Shown: positions 34,061 to 46,385, counted from the stretch's first letter. The stretch: DNA of 64,000 nucleotides from Kryptolebias marmoratus (GCF_001649575.2 NC_051436.1:9302199-9366198); one strand, 5' to 3'. Notes: generated from the letters alone by a model not told the origin. Numbers and translations are program-made.

Positions 34061-35195
34061 AGGATTAAACCAAGTAAATTACTTTGTTCAACCCATGACA
34101 GAACTGTCGAAGTGCTTCCTACTACCAGTTGTCAAGCAACTATTAATACTTAAATAATTGTCAAAAAGAACATCAAGAGAGGGGCTTTATGAGTTTCTAT
34201 CTATCAGGACTTCCATCATGTCCCTTGCTTTATGTTAATATTCCTGTAGCATGTTTTAACTACAGTGCAATGGACGACTCTCTCGGGGAAAAGCCGTAAT
34301 TCAGATACAAGTGTCAAAATTAATTTGAGCCCTACCTTCTAGCCTCTCAATTTAATTTCATATAAGTAATTGCATTCTTCCTTTAAGGTTTGTGTTCAGT
34401 GACATGAGTAACAGCTGTGCTTTCTTTTATGGTTTTAAACATTGTCATTTATGATTCTTAATGGCTAGGCAATGTTTGAAAAGACATTTTATGAAAAACA
34501 AATTTTGAAAAAGAAATCTTTGTTAGTGACATATTTTGAAAATATTGCAGTCGTGGTGGGTCCACAGCTTTATTCCATCAGTTTTGGAGTCCTGAAAGCC
34601 AAATGTCCTCCAATGATTGGTCCATAGGGGGTAGTCCAGTGCAGCTTGCTTAGGGTGTGCCAGACTCACAAGAAAAAGCACTTGATCCTAAAGGATTGTT
34701 GGCAAACTTTTCCCCAAGAACACCTTCAAGGGTGATGCCAAGTCATCGCTATTCCAAGTAGGAAATCTTCTTGACCTGGTGTACTGTAAAAGTTTCTCGA
34801 CCCAGTCCAGAGAAGTTGGGTTAGATTTAGTAGTAGAATTGGGATCAGATGTCATTCCTCGTACATATTACAGCAAGAATAGGTGACTCTTTGCTAGTTT
34901 GCTGGGACATGTGGCTGGTTATCTGTAATGTTGAGTCCCTGAAGCCATTGGATCTTTTTCAAGCTCCTAAAGACCCTCACAGACAGCCTCAAATAGTAAA
35001 AAAGATCTTCCACTAAGTCATTCATTTGACAATCCCCTTTGGGTGTGCTGAACTCCCTTATTTATCCTGCATCTTTACTGTGAATTAGAACACAAACATT
35101 CACCAAAGTAAAAGAAAAATGGCAGTAAAATGAATTTGTGTGCTTTCATGTGTGCGCTCAAGAAAAAGGAGTTCGGGGAAATGAACCATTTGTTT
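34061..35195. other. Gene-free interval
   Basis: No coding sequence supported. 34540-35030 is unusually complex, non-AT-rich sequence; its minus strand carries GGAATAAAGCTG (polyadenylation-like), so it could be a noncoding transcript end or an unclassified element. Confidence 0.35.
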
Positions 35196-35389
35196 TTCCA
35201 GAGGCTAAATAGTTCGGCACACTTGATGATTTCTCGGGAATTAATCAAGGTGAGTTTGAAGTGATTCGAGCGGTAATCAACCTTCAGCCAATCAGTTTAA
35301 TCTGGTCCCACCCAAACTAATCAGGAGCAGGCGATGCAGACCCGCTCACGTAAAACGCCTCGCGATTGAGCGTTTTCGCCGAGTTTTTC

Positions 35390-35590
35390 TTCCAAAGATG
35401 AATTGACTACCACTTTGCGCAATTAAAGGTCACGTGGAAGTGATGAGTCACTTCAGAAATCAACATCTGAAAAAGCGAAAGATCCATCATTAGTCACCCC
35501 GTATTCACAGCAAAGGTCCACCAATTATAGAGCTCGAGAGTATTTATAGCCTCACCTCAACCTGTTCAGAGGTGACTCATTAGTCACAGA
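35390..35590. promoter_or_regulatory. Candidate enhancer: E-box plus two palindromic AP-1 sites
   Basis: CACGTG (35431-35436) is followed at once by TGAGTCA (35444-35450), inside the hairpin GAAGTGA-TGAG-TCACTTC (35437-35454). TGACTCA (35573-35579) lies inside GTGACT-CATT-AGTCAC (35572-35587). Motif clustering only; no gene lies nearby in the window. Confidence 0.35.
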
Positions 35591-35599
35591 AGTAATGAT

Positions 35600-37085
35600 A
35601 TGTCATAAAAGTGCAATCAGTGCTCTGGATATGAATGATGACCGTGCTTTAAGACCTGCTGTGTGTATTATAATGCGCATCAAATTGAAGCAGGTTTGCA
35701 GAAAGAGCAAAAACGATACCCACCCTATCTTTTCTTCCTGGGGGTAAACAAAGAACATCCTGCCACTAAGAGTTAGCCTCAGCATTCACCAAAGGCATGT
35801 TTATTTATTAGAGATATCTGAGAAGTCATAACAGCCATGTTGCATGTTTCATCAAAGCTTTATCACCCTTACACCAGACTCATTACATGGGTGCGGAGAA
35901 GGCATAATAAAACGTGACTTAATCAAAACCAAGCAGGCCTCCGGAAAATTGGCTCTCCCACAGCTGTATGTGAGCAACGCTTGGGCAGCGGCCACCGTTG
36001 CGCTTAACCTCATCAAGGTTTTTCATTTAGGTGATGGAGGACACAGACGCTGAGGCGGGGAACTGTTAGGGAGGGGGGGCTGTTTGTTATTCTTAATTTA
36101 TGCTTGGTGAAATGAGTCAACAGTTTAGAGATAATTACAATAGTGCATTTCATTATGCGGCGTGTTCTCGTTCTGTATTAAAAGGCGAGCACAGCGTAAT
36201 TGTTTTTAACATTTCTAGGGGTTCTTATTTTTTCTTTAGAGCATTTGTTCCTCCCTAATAAAAAAAACAAAAAACAAAAAAAACATTCCCATCTTTTTCT
36301 GCGATATCTTTAGGTGGAAAACAATCTGGACTGGGCTGCAGAGAGAAAAAACTCCAGCAAAGTGCTCCACATATCCTCACACAGGGAAAAAAAAAAGCGA
36401 GATTTAGGTTTAAAGTTTGAGCAAAAGACATTTGCAGTCTTTTTTTTTTCATGCCTGGGTTAAAGTCGTCCCTGAAAGCTTTTCCAAAGTGATGTGTAAG
36501 TGTCTGTTTCTGTAATGGGGTATGCCATGGAAATGTTTCCATGGTAACATGGCAAAGGCATTAGAAGAGCTCAGTGCTGCTCTCTGGGGAGTATCTGCAC
36601 AGCTTCTGTTTACTGGGAAATGATGATAATAGTGCAGAATGTTGGATAAAACTCAACCGGGGGAACTAATCCCCTTCATTTTGCAAAGAAAGAAGATGAA
36701 GTACATCTTCTTTTTTGAAAAAAAAAAAAAAAAAAAGTATTTATCTCTCTAGCTTCTGCACTACAGTGTGTATAATCGTGTAAACATGCATGTACTTGGT
36801 GGGAAGAAGCAACTCTTGAAGAAAAATAGGACACTGAAACAGTGTTGCAGCCCAGAACTCCAACGTGCAATAAACTTCCTATCAAAGCCCTTTAATAAAG
36901 GGATATTCAGTTCAGATATGTTGAAGTTTGGTTCTGTGGAAAGGTTGTGAACAATTAATACGTTAGTTGTTCTAGATCACTCTTTGAATGTCCTCAGTTG
37001 GAGAAATTTGATGCAGTTTGGGGCAGTCAAGACAGGAACGTGAAAACATTTCAACCAATTGTATGGTGTGAAACTGACGGTGGTT
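35600..37085. other. Gene-free interval
   Basis: No gene recognised. Includes A runs near 36240-36290 and 36719-36737. 35900-36060 is complex and GC-balanced. Confidence 0.4.
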
Positions 37086-37089
37086 TAAT

Positions 37090-37290
37090 GCTTTTTTTTT
37101 TAAAACGGCACTCGCATAAAATGTTGTGAAATATTTCATGGCCACTCTCGGAGCTACTATCACACCAACTCTGAGCTCAATATCTGTAAGTTTGACAGAG
37201 TTAGTCATTGTTTTGTGTTTGCTAAGGTCGATTCGCTGTGGTGGCCATCATGAATCTGATTATTTTGCTAACGAGCAGACAAAGCATGGC
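37090..37290 (-). repeat. Unclassified interspersed repeat, partial (minus strand)
   Basis: Landmarks GGAGCTACTATCACACCAAC, AGCTCAATATCTGTAAGT, TTTGCTAAGGTCGATT and GGTGGCCATCATGAATC. Internally deleted between CTGATTATTTTGCTAACGAG segments. Confidence 0.7.
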
Positions 37291-37374
37291 AGTGAGGCGA
37301 TTAAAAACCCCACTTCAAAACATCCAAACTATCACTGTAAAGCTTTGCCTTTTAAAAAAAAAAAATAAAATAAA

Positions 37375-37378
<4 letters not shown>

Positions 37379-37414
<36 letters not shown>

Positions 37415-37489
37415 ATATGTATATATATATATATATGTGTATATGTATATATATATATATATGTGTATATGTATATATATATATATGTG

Positions 37490-37547
<58 letters not shown>
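37379..37547. repeat. (AT)n microsatellite with 26-bp higher-order unit
   Basis: 169 bases of AT repeats interrupted four times by GTGTATATGT at 37411, 37437, 37463 and 37487, giving spacings of 26, 26 and 24 bases. The regular interruptions show that a compound unit was itself tandemly duplicated. Confidence 0.95.
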
Positions 37548-37549
<2 letters not shown>

Positions 37550-37550
<1 letters not shown>

Positions 37551-38224
37551 AAATGTTTTAATTTGGGCAGCTGGTGATTTTGAGACTCTAAATTCGCAAT
37601 GACAGCGAGAATATTCTTCACGCGGCTGTTGCATATTTCATCAAAGACATTCAAATTCTTCAGAGTAAATCATCAATGCGTAACGTTCCCCTGAATGGTC
37701 AACAAAAGAAGCACCAGCAGTCTGACAGAGTTAGAATCCTTGTTCGAGAGAAGTTCCCACTCGGTGCCCCGTGGGCGTTCTGTCGCTCTTTCGCCTGTGT
37801 TGATATCCACGCACGTGTTGTCGAATGTTAGATCTCAGGTTCCAGCAGCTTCCAAATTGCAGCATTGAATTAGATCACCCCTGTGCATAAATTACATCCA
37901 CGGTGAGTATTAGACGAGTAGAAGTAACTGAAGACTGAAACTCTTTGGAGTTGAAAATGTCACATTAATTTCAAACACATTACCCCCTGCCGGAAGACTT
38001 AATGAGGAAGCCCATTAGAATGTCATACCTGCTTACTTGTGAATTTTGTAGAAAGTTGATTTGATATGTCTGAGCCAATTACGCAAAGTCTTTGTGATAA
38101 GAAACTGCTCAGTGGACCTGAACCCCCCGGTTCGACTTGGGGAGCACTTAGATATTTTATACACGGCTGTGCTTTGTATAAGTCTGAGGCAGAAATTTGT
38201 CTTTTGTTAGGCACTTTACTCCCA

Positions 38225-38260
<36 letters not shown>

Positions 38261-40265
38261 CACAATCTTAAGTGTTCTCATTGACGTCACTTTGCAAAGT
38301 GTTTGCAATGGATATGAGGTAAAATGTCTGTTTTAGGAGACGCCTATGCTGCTTTTAGAGCCTCGAAGTAAAAGCCCAACCAGGAAAGCGGCACGGAACA
38401 GCCACGTAAAACATTTAGCACTTTCCTCACAGTTTCATGTTCTGTTCTAACACAGATTTTATTTCAAACTTGAAGAAAATTGGATTTATCTTTGGCTATG
38501 ATGAACCAATGAGTGGGATCTGAAACTAGTTCAGTTTCTCCTATTAGTTTGCATTAATTATTTAAAATGTAAAATGCAAAAATGCATTCAGCAGAGGCCA
38601 AGATCTTGAACCTAACTAGGAATTTTAGGAATACCTAAAAACGTAGATGAAAAATTCCTACCAAATTTCCTGTATCTCTGACTGCAAGACTGGCAAAGGT
38701 GAAACAAGAAATGATTTTACTCATTTGAAATACGTTTGACAGTGAATGAAATGTATGATATATTTTTCTTTAAGAAACCTTTTCAGGAAAATAAAGTATA
38801 CCTTTAAGAATTTGAATTTTTTTAAAAATAATTCATTTTGTCATCCAGCCAAAAAAAGGATGATCCTAATAATGGATTCAGTAAACAGTTCAAAGACATA
38901 AACAGGACTCATTCTTTCTCAATGTAATAGAAATGTTCCCAGATGCATTCAAGTAAATATGTGTGTGTGTGTGTGTTATAGTGCAGCATGTAAACTTTGA
39001 TTGTATTGAGGAATGTTAAACTACTCTGTGTAGCTAAGTATGCACACATTCTGCCAGTCAAGGTGTAGCGCACCCGTGACCATAGTTTTCACTTTGTAAT
39101 CCTTTCAAAATAAAACTGCAAGGACAGAAACAGACATGGGATGACTGTGAGATTTCGGGAAAAGAAGCAGCTTTGTGCATCACCGCCACCTTGTTGGTAC
39201 AAAACTTGCATTCATTCCTCACATTCGTATATTTTTAATCGAATATTCAACAATCGTTTTGTGAGTGTGGAGTTTCAATTTACTACCAAAAAGGCAGTTT
39301 GTTTGTGAGCCACGCTTGTGCTTTTACAAAATATGAGTTTCGGCAAAGCAACATACAAGGATATGGATGTCAAAAGCTGATGACAGTGTAACTTTTGCGC
39401 CTTTATATTGTGAACCTTGTCAGTTCATGAAGTATTATAAAAAATGCATGTCAGTGATTTAAATCCTACGTTCCATGTGATTAATTTTCCAGGAAAATAA
39501 ATGGTCTACACCTATATACTGCTTTTCTAGCCTTTTATCAAGGACTTCACAATTTTTTTTCTTCTTCAAATGTAATCATTACTGCACTATTTTTTACCTC
39601 CATTCAATAAGGCTTTTTTTTTAAAAAAAATCTTTGATTTATACCATTTCAAACCATTCTTGAGTCTAGTGTCTACATTTTTGTTAAATATTGTATTAAA
39701 AAAGTCCATTGCTGGGGTCCATTACTTCTGATATGTGTGAGCATTGTCAGTGAAAGGGGAGGCCATGTATGTTTAATAGGCCTTCAGAAACACTTTCATA
39801 AAAGCAACTGTTTCTTTGATCGTTGCTGTCTCGTTTTAAACCAGGTAAGAGACCTACATGCTTTATTTTCCGCGCTCTCTCTATTTTTTAGCACCTTCTG
39901 TCGGTCACAACATGACATGATAAAATGATATTCAATAAAATAGGAACTTGGAAAGATTTGATCCAAAAAGTTTGGGTTTTTTTTTTTTTTTTTGGTTCTC
40001 CCAAGTCATAAAGTCAGGACAACCCGACTCTGACTTGTGAAAAAAAAAAAAAAAAATTTTGAGTTGCTTTGGTAGTTGAAATTCCCTCTTGAATGGGGCC
40101 TCCTTCTGAACTCCTCTGTAAAAGTTTCTTCTTTCTTCCTCTGTCTGGTTCAGGTAAAGCACTCAGTAATTGTAACAATCCCCACATTGTAAAAACACAT
40201 TCTGTCACAGAACATATTCATGATCTCATCCAGGAAAACTAAACACGAATGCGAAGTGAATATCT
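37550..40265. other. Gene-free interval
   Basis: No gene recognised. Holds a (CA)n run at 38229-38258, a short (GT)n at 38960-38976, and T or A runs at 39976-39994 and 40041-40056. Otherwise unique AT-rich sequence. Confidence 0.4.
38229..38258. repeat. (AC)15 microsatellite
   Basis: Perfect dinucleotide run of 30 bases. Confidence 0.95.
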
Positions 40266-40267
40266 TA

Positions 40268-40762
40268 CCTGTTGTAGCTTTGAACCACCTCAGTTCGAAG
40301 AAATCAAGTTTAATTCTGACAGCATTGATGAGCTAATGGCTAGTCTGAGCGGGTCCGAAAACAAAGTGCATCGCTGCCATTTTTAAACAACTTCGATCTC
40401 AAAACATTTTATGCCAGTACATGTGAAAGTCATTTTATAAAGCTTTACTTTTCCATCAGTTTCACATTACATAGCTTTTTACATGGAATTCTATGGTTAT
40501 TTATTTGCAAACAGCAGCAGCCAGCTAACCTCTGGTGTAGCCTGAGACATTGTGCCGAAATAAAGATATATTACAAAACTGACTAAACTTTTAAAAGTTA
40601 TAAACTAGCGTTTTAAAAAGGTTTTGAAAATTGGAGTTGTTTCCAGACCTTAGCAATCCGCTTCGGTCTTGGCTTTACTCAGACTAGCCGTTAGCTTGTC
40701 AGTCCCGTCAGAATTAAACTATATTCCTCCAAACCATGATTTAAAGAGCTATCTACAAGGGA
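40268..40762. mobile_element. DNA transposon / MITE with ~85-bp terminal inverted repeats
   Basis: The left end reads ...AGTTTAATTCTGACAGCATT then GAGCTAATGGCTAGTCTGAG. The reverse complement of the right end reads ...AGTTTAATTCTGACGGGACT then AAGCTAACGGCTAGTCTGAG. Identical cores of 14 and 12 bases sit at matching spacing, and weaker matching extends outward to TTGTAG on both ends. About 490 bases, no coding capacity. Target duplication not resolved. Confidence 0.75.
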
Positions 40763-41715
40763 TGTGCATTTCAAGCAAAATCAACCTTCAGATTTTATGG
40801 TAATTATTTAAAGAAACAATAATCCTAACATCCAATATTCTGTTCAAAGAGTTGTTTTGATTACATAAACTAATAATCCTTATTTCACCTTAGAATAATA
40901 AAGTATTATTTGTTACTGTGTTTTATCTTCATAAATCCTCAATGAAAGTAATTACTTCATAGTTATTCCATGAAAATATACTAAAACTCTTAGTGTTAGT
41001 CTTATTTTTGTTCTTTATTGTTGATTCTATTTTCTTGATTTAGTTTTATTTTTGTGATAAAACCTTAAAGACAAAATTTGGTTTCCTTATTGGATGTCAA
41101 TATGATGAGAAAGAGTTCCCTGTGATGAACAAATTTCATCCTTGGGATCTGATAAATATGAAGTTTAATCTCATGACTGAACTGACCACCTGCTCCAATG
41201 CTTAAAGCAATCTTTCGTTGATGTCTTTAATTATTCATTCTTGTCACTTTCGGTGCCTGATGTCAGGGCCAGTGTCTGCGGCTCGAATCACGTCCTGACT
41301 CTCGTGTACGACCCAAATGAAACGCAAAGAAGCACTTTTTTAAAATTTTATTTGTGCAACATTTGTGTTGACTTATAGTGACAAGTGGCCTAGTTGTGTT
41401 TAAACTCCATCGCAGTCATTTTTATTTGTCATCACTCTTGCCACGGAGTCTGTCTCTCTCTCTCTGTGGACGTGGCGCATTTTATTTCCTGCTCAGACAC
41501 ATCGCAGGAGTGCAGGGACAAACACAGGATGAGTGACTAAGAAAACAATTCCCTTGGATATGCCTGTTGCCTCGCTCTCCCGTGCTTTCTCTCTGCGTCT
41601 CTCCGGGCCTGAATCACATTTCTTTTTTTTTTTTGCTTCCCCGCAATGTCTTTCTGTCATATATATACAGTAGGTGCATGGGCACGTGCACACACCAACA
41701 TCTGCTTGCTCCTCT

Positions 41716-41776
<61 letters not shown>

Positions 41777-42150
41777 GTCTGACAAATCTCCCTCCCCTTC
41801 AGCAAAAAGTCGATAAATAAATGCATTGTCTCTTCACTTTCTGCTGTTGGCATCAGCCTGTCTAAATTGTCTGAGGAGGCAGTGGAGTGTGAAATTGAGT
41901 TCAGAACTGTATGCTGTGTGAGGTGGCACAAGATGAGCGTATGTTTGCTTATTTATTCATGGTGCTGCAGCATTCAGTCGCAGTTTTGCAAGAGAGGGTC
42001 AGTTAAACACGTTGGCGGGGGGGGGGTTTGTTGGAAATATGACAGGTTTAAGGGAAGACGCTTAGGTTATTTATCATAAATGAAGCTTTAAAGTGAAAAT
42101 GTGCAGTTACAAAGTCTATAGATTTGTCTTTTTTTTTTTTCCCTTTTTAG
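40763..42150. other. Gene-free interval
   Basis: Unique AT-rich sequence, then a long (AC)n run at 41717-41775. No supported gene. Confidence 0.4.
41717..41775. repeat. (AC)n microsatellite
   Basis: 59-base perfect dinucleotide run. Confidence 0.95.
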
Positions 42151-42256
42151 TCTCTGGGTGCTCTGAACCAGGACGACTTCTCTTTGACAGTCACTATCAT
42201 TGTTCTAAATGTCACCGAAGCCCAGGAGTTGCATGTAAAGCGGGAAAAGAAAAAAG
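42151..42256 (+). other. Orphan exon-like segment
   Basis: A strong acceptor (T-rich tract ending CCCTTTTTAG) and a donor AAAAAG|gtaatt bound 106 bases that are open in two of three forward frames (SLGALNQDDFSLTVTIIVLN..., or SGCSEPGRLLFDSHYHCSKC...). I do not recognise either product and see no partner exon with certainty. It could be a noncoding-RNA exon, a coding exon of a gene with very long introns, or chance. Confidence 0.25.
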
Positions 42257-43516
42257 GTAATTTTACTCAAATCGGTAGGCAGAGATTGAATAACTTCAGT
42301 GATTTGCTCTCTTCTTGTTTTTGAAAAGATGAATCCCCCCCCCAAAAAAGCCAAAAAGGTTCATGCAAGAATAATAGCACCTGCCAACACTAATTTGCCG
42401 AGAACAAATGATTTTGCTTGAGAACGTAACTTTTGGTGCCGCCTTCCAGAGATTTAATCAGCGTTATTACGCAATCCGTCACTTCCTCAGCTCTTTCTTT
42501 TTTTTTTCTTGACATTCTTTGATGAATGTGTTGTTCTCAGGATGATGTATGTTTATAGATTGGATTGCCGAGGATAACTGCTGTTTTGAAGAGTTATGGC
42601 TTCCCGTTGCGTCAAAGAAACTGCCTGCGTGGAAATCCTTCAAGGATTTCAGGTTTGTTTCTCAATTTCGCCGCATAAAAAGCCATGATAAATATGCGTT
42701 TATTTAAACACGCACGCACGCATTCCTAAACTTTGCTCAGACTTTTCTGACAGAGCAGCTTTAAAGTCAGTCTCCACTGCAGCAGCCCATTTTTCTTTTT
42801 CTTTTTTAAGATTAGTGTAGCCGCAGTGGTGGAAGTGTCCTTGACCGTAACAGAATCACGAGCACGGATGGAGGTCATCCTCTCAGACATTTTTTATTTC
42901 GGAGCGACAGAAAAAGGAATGGCAGCATAAATTCTATCAAAGCTTCTGCCCTCTCAGCATTACCTTTAGGAAATGTTCCCTGGTCAACTGATAGTAGTGC
43001 TCTCATTTCTGCAGAGCTCATGCTTCGCATCTATCCGTAGCACAAACATACTGAAGAGTGAAAATTAAACTGCAATAAAATACTTTTGTTTGACAGCTCC
43101 TTGATTATTCCATTTATTTCATACTCATTGTCAACATAACTATATGAAACAAACTATGCAGATTTTTAAAAAATACAATAATTAAGTAAGATCATGTCTA
43201 AAAAACTTGGTGTAAGTTGCATTTTTTTTTTTTTCTTTTTGTTTGAAATATTTGCCTTTAATCTTTCATTTTTGTCAAGCATTCTCAATGAATCAGTATA
43301 GGGCCAAATCCCATTTCACCCTTTGCCCCCTACATTTTGTGCATTCATGGTTGGGGGTCCCAAATCTTTGATGGAATAGCAGTATTTGTGCCTTCAGATT
43401 GATGTTTTTCAGGGGCTTTCTTCAAACAAAAAGGTATCACGTTCATTAGGACAAGTAGTATCTCAAAAGGTTGCGATTTTTTGCGAAAAATAAATCTTGA
43501 AACGTTCTCAGAGTTC

Positions 43517-43553
<37 letters not shown>

Positions 43554-43730
43554 GGAGTCGCAGGGAGTCGTTCTTTTGCTGCTGGAACTTTGAAATTGAT
43601 CAAAAAATTCACAAGGTACATTTTCTCTCAAAATAATCTGTCTTTTCTCTGTTAAAAATATTTTACTGTTACTATTATGGTTTACGAACCCAAGATGGCG
43701 GGCAAGTACAAAACGACCAAACTCATCTTT
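42257..43730. other. Gene-free interval
   Basis: No gene recognised. Contains a 33-base T run at 43520-43552. Confidence 0.4.
43520..43552. repeat. T33 homopolymer
   Basis: Perfect run of 33 T, the longest homopolymer in the window. The length may be unreliable in any assembly. Confidence 0.95.
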
Positions 43731-43732
43731 AG

Positions 43733-44120
43733 TGTAATTGTTTGGTTTTTTTGTTTTGTCTTTTTCATAGGTCTTGTTTTCCAGTGTTTTCAGTGTGTTC
43801 CTGTATAGTTTGTTTGCCCGTGTTTTTCCTCAGCTTCCCTGTTTACCTGGTCATATACACCTGTCTCATGCAATCAGTACACCTGTTCTCACTCAGTAAT
43901 CAGCCCTTTCTTATTTTCAATGAGCTCCTTACTGTCACTCATGTTCTGTCAGATCCTCACATATGTAACTTCCCCTGTTCTGCCTTGTTTGTTTTTTTTT
44001 GGTATCCTTTATTGCCTGGTTTTGCTTCTGCTTAATAAATTACCTTTTTGGATTCCACCTACTGCACCTACTGCCTGCCCTCTTGGCTCCTCAACCAACT
44101 ATCAAAAAACATTTGTTACA
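43733..44120 (+). mobile_element. Solo LTR with 5-bp TSD
   Basis: 388 bases from TGTAATTG to TTGTTACA (TG...CA), flanked by TTTAG at 43728-43732 and 44121-44125. Internal CACCTGTC/CACACCTG-type composition and AATAAA at 44034-44039, about 80 bases before the end, match the layout of the LTR at 991-1485, although sequence similarity is low. No internal region remains. Confidence 0.85.
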
Positions 44121-44125
44121 TTTAG

Positions 44126-46205
44126 TTGCATCTGCAACTCAACTCACCATTTTATTGACTGCAACCATCAACTGTGTTGGACTGCAAGAATTTAAAGGTG
44201 AGGGAAGGATTGATCAAAAATTTAGCGATTATTTTTAATATTAAATCATTTGTCACTAAAAATGTAAAATTTGAATTGGTAAGGGTCACGTACATTTGTC
44301 TGATTGCCAAGACTGACACACTATTATTTTTCAGTCAAAAAGTGGAGCACAAAACCATAAGTTTGCACTCCCATTTTGAACAAAACAGGGATGCCGTTGG
44401 TCCACTCGCACCATTAAGTACCTGAGATTCTGGTTATTAAAGACTTTGTTGCAGAAGTTAAGATGGTTAGTCACAGATATTGCTGTGTTTTAAATAGTTG
44501 GTTTAATAGCGAGAGTAGCTAAGTTTCGGTGGTTGGTTTAGTGTTAGATGTTGCCAAGCCTAGCTACTGCATGTGTGAATTATACCATAGATGGTATAAA
44601 TGGTTGTTTATTACATCGTCACGGTCTGCCATCTAATTTCCTCATACATTTCACATTAGCAATAAACAAACTTTAATTTTCATTCTAAAGCATTCCTTAA
44701 ATGTGACAAAATATGTGACAAATAATTTTACATTATATTACAATTTAACATTTATTGCAGTTACAATGGCCATGGTTGTGCCATAAACTTTAATAAATAG
44801 TGGGACCATATCTAAATGGAATAAGAAAACTCATTTTATGTAAATCGCATCACCTCAAGGACACATTAGGCTCTTATCTACTTTCAAGCATCTGCACCCA
44901 TTAACTGAGTAAATACACAATTACTGTCATACTAATTAACATACCATTTGGCCCTGTCTTTAATTTTCAAAGAGCTACTATCGCCTATTCCGCCATTACG
45001 ATGACACATTACCTAACTGATTGCTTTTTGTACAACACAAGTCGTTTGCCCTTTTCTGAAATGCAAAGCCATTTTAATGTGCTTGGTAATGCAATTAGTT
45101 AAGAAAAAAAGTCAGGGCTGTGGTGCCTGTGCCTGCTAGATTGCCACAAACTGTCACACTGAATGGAGAATCTATGCGTTTCGTTTTGCTCGAGGCTTGT
45201 GTTTGAGGCGTGAACTTGAAAAGTGCAGCGCAGATAATGAAGACAAACTTGAATAGTTGTTTTGCTCTTTAAGCGTGTGGTGCTTTATAAAATATAGTTT
45301 TGACTGATATCATCTGTTTACTAAACATGCTGATGTGAGGAAAAAGCCACTGACGCTCCAGCAAAGCATTTCCTGAAAGGCAAGTAATCCGTGTTGAGAA
45401 CAGCTTGTTTTTTAATGAAACAACGTCGTGTCGATACAGCATTACAATGGGTCTGTAGATAACTACTAATACATTTTTCCAACCACTTCCAGTGTTGCTA
45501 CACTTCTTATGTTTAAATAGTTTAAATTCACTGCATTTAAAAGTCTAGCCTGTCCTTTTTTGTCTTTGCGTGTCTGAAAGCCATAAGCTTCTCAGACACT
45601 TTGCCATTAAACGAGCGCTCCCTTGAAGTTTACTTGAATCAATATTTCAGAGCTGAATGGCAAGTTCATCCTTAAACAAAAATAATTTTCCTTGACAACC
45701 TGAAGAAGCGTTAAGCCAGTTAAAGGAGACTCGCCCTCCTCAGAGCCCATTAAAAGTCTTTTAATGAGGGGAGAGTGGATGGCAGAAGAAGACCCCCCAC
45801 CAGCTTTTGACACAATGCGCTGTCACCTCATTAAATCCTGATGATGTTCAGTGGTATTCCAGGACTGCGGCGAGACCCATGTGTTACTCTGCGGATGCCA
45901 AGTTGCCATGGGGGCCATGCTGGGGAGAGACGGGTACCAGCTGGACTTGGCACCACAGCTGGGGCCTAGACGGTGATAATGTCGTCCCTGCTTCTCGTTC
46001 ACATTACACGCTTTGTCACTAATAACTGCTACGTAATGGCCTTTATGGGCTGCCATGAGCTGGGTGTTAAGGGAAGAGGAAACTGAGCTGCGATGTTTAC
46101 TAAGGCCCCTGTCCACGGTACGTGTTGCCAGGTCTCGCGAGAGAAATAAACAACCACTTCCACAAAAACAACCCTGCAAGAAGCCACTCTCCCACCACCA
46201 ACCAT
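44126..46205. other. Gene-free interval with candidate conserved noncoding blocks
   Basis: No gene. 44830-45200 and 45600-46120 are high-complexity, repeat-free stretches rich in homeodomain-type TAATTA, CATTAA and AATTAG words, as in developmental enhancers of vertebrate gene deserts. Conservation is inferred from appearance only. Confidence 0.35.
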
Positions 46206-46209
46206 ACAA

Positions 46210-46385
46210 TTGCAAGGTGGAGCAGTGGTTAGAGCTGTCGCCTCCCAGCAAGAACGTTGCGGGATCGCTTCCCTACCTAGGGCCTTTCTGGGTGGAGTTT
46301 GCATGCTCTCCCCATGCACACGTAGGTTTACTCTGGGTACTCTAGTTTCCTCCCCATGACTGAAACCCAACCCCACTGTCAGTCC
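46210..46385 (+). mobile_element. SINE-like fish repeat, truncated
   Basis: AAGGTGGAGCAGTGGTTAGA head, then GGGTGGAGTTTGCATGCTCT and a TTTCCTCCCCATGACTG block; the 3' half is missing. Same family as 14655 and 15008. Confidence 0.7.

Noticed and set aside
37332..37654. Minus-strand open frames of about 100 codons made of Ile-Tyr repeats
   Set aside because: They are translations of the (AT)n microsatellite.
41493..41931. Open frames with long Cys-Val or Thr-His runs
   Set aside because: They are produced by the (AC)n microsatellite and have no other protein-like content.
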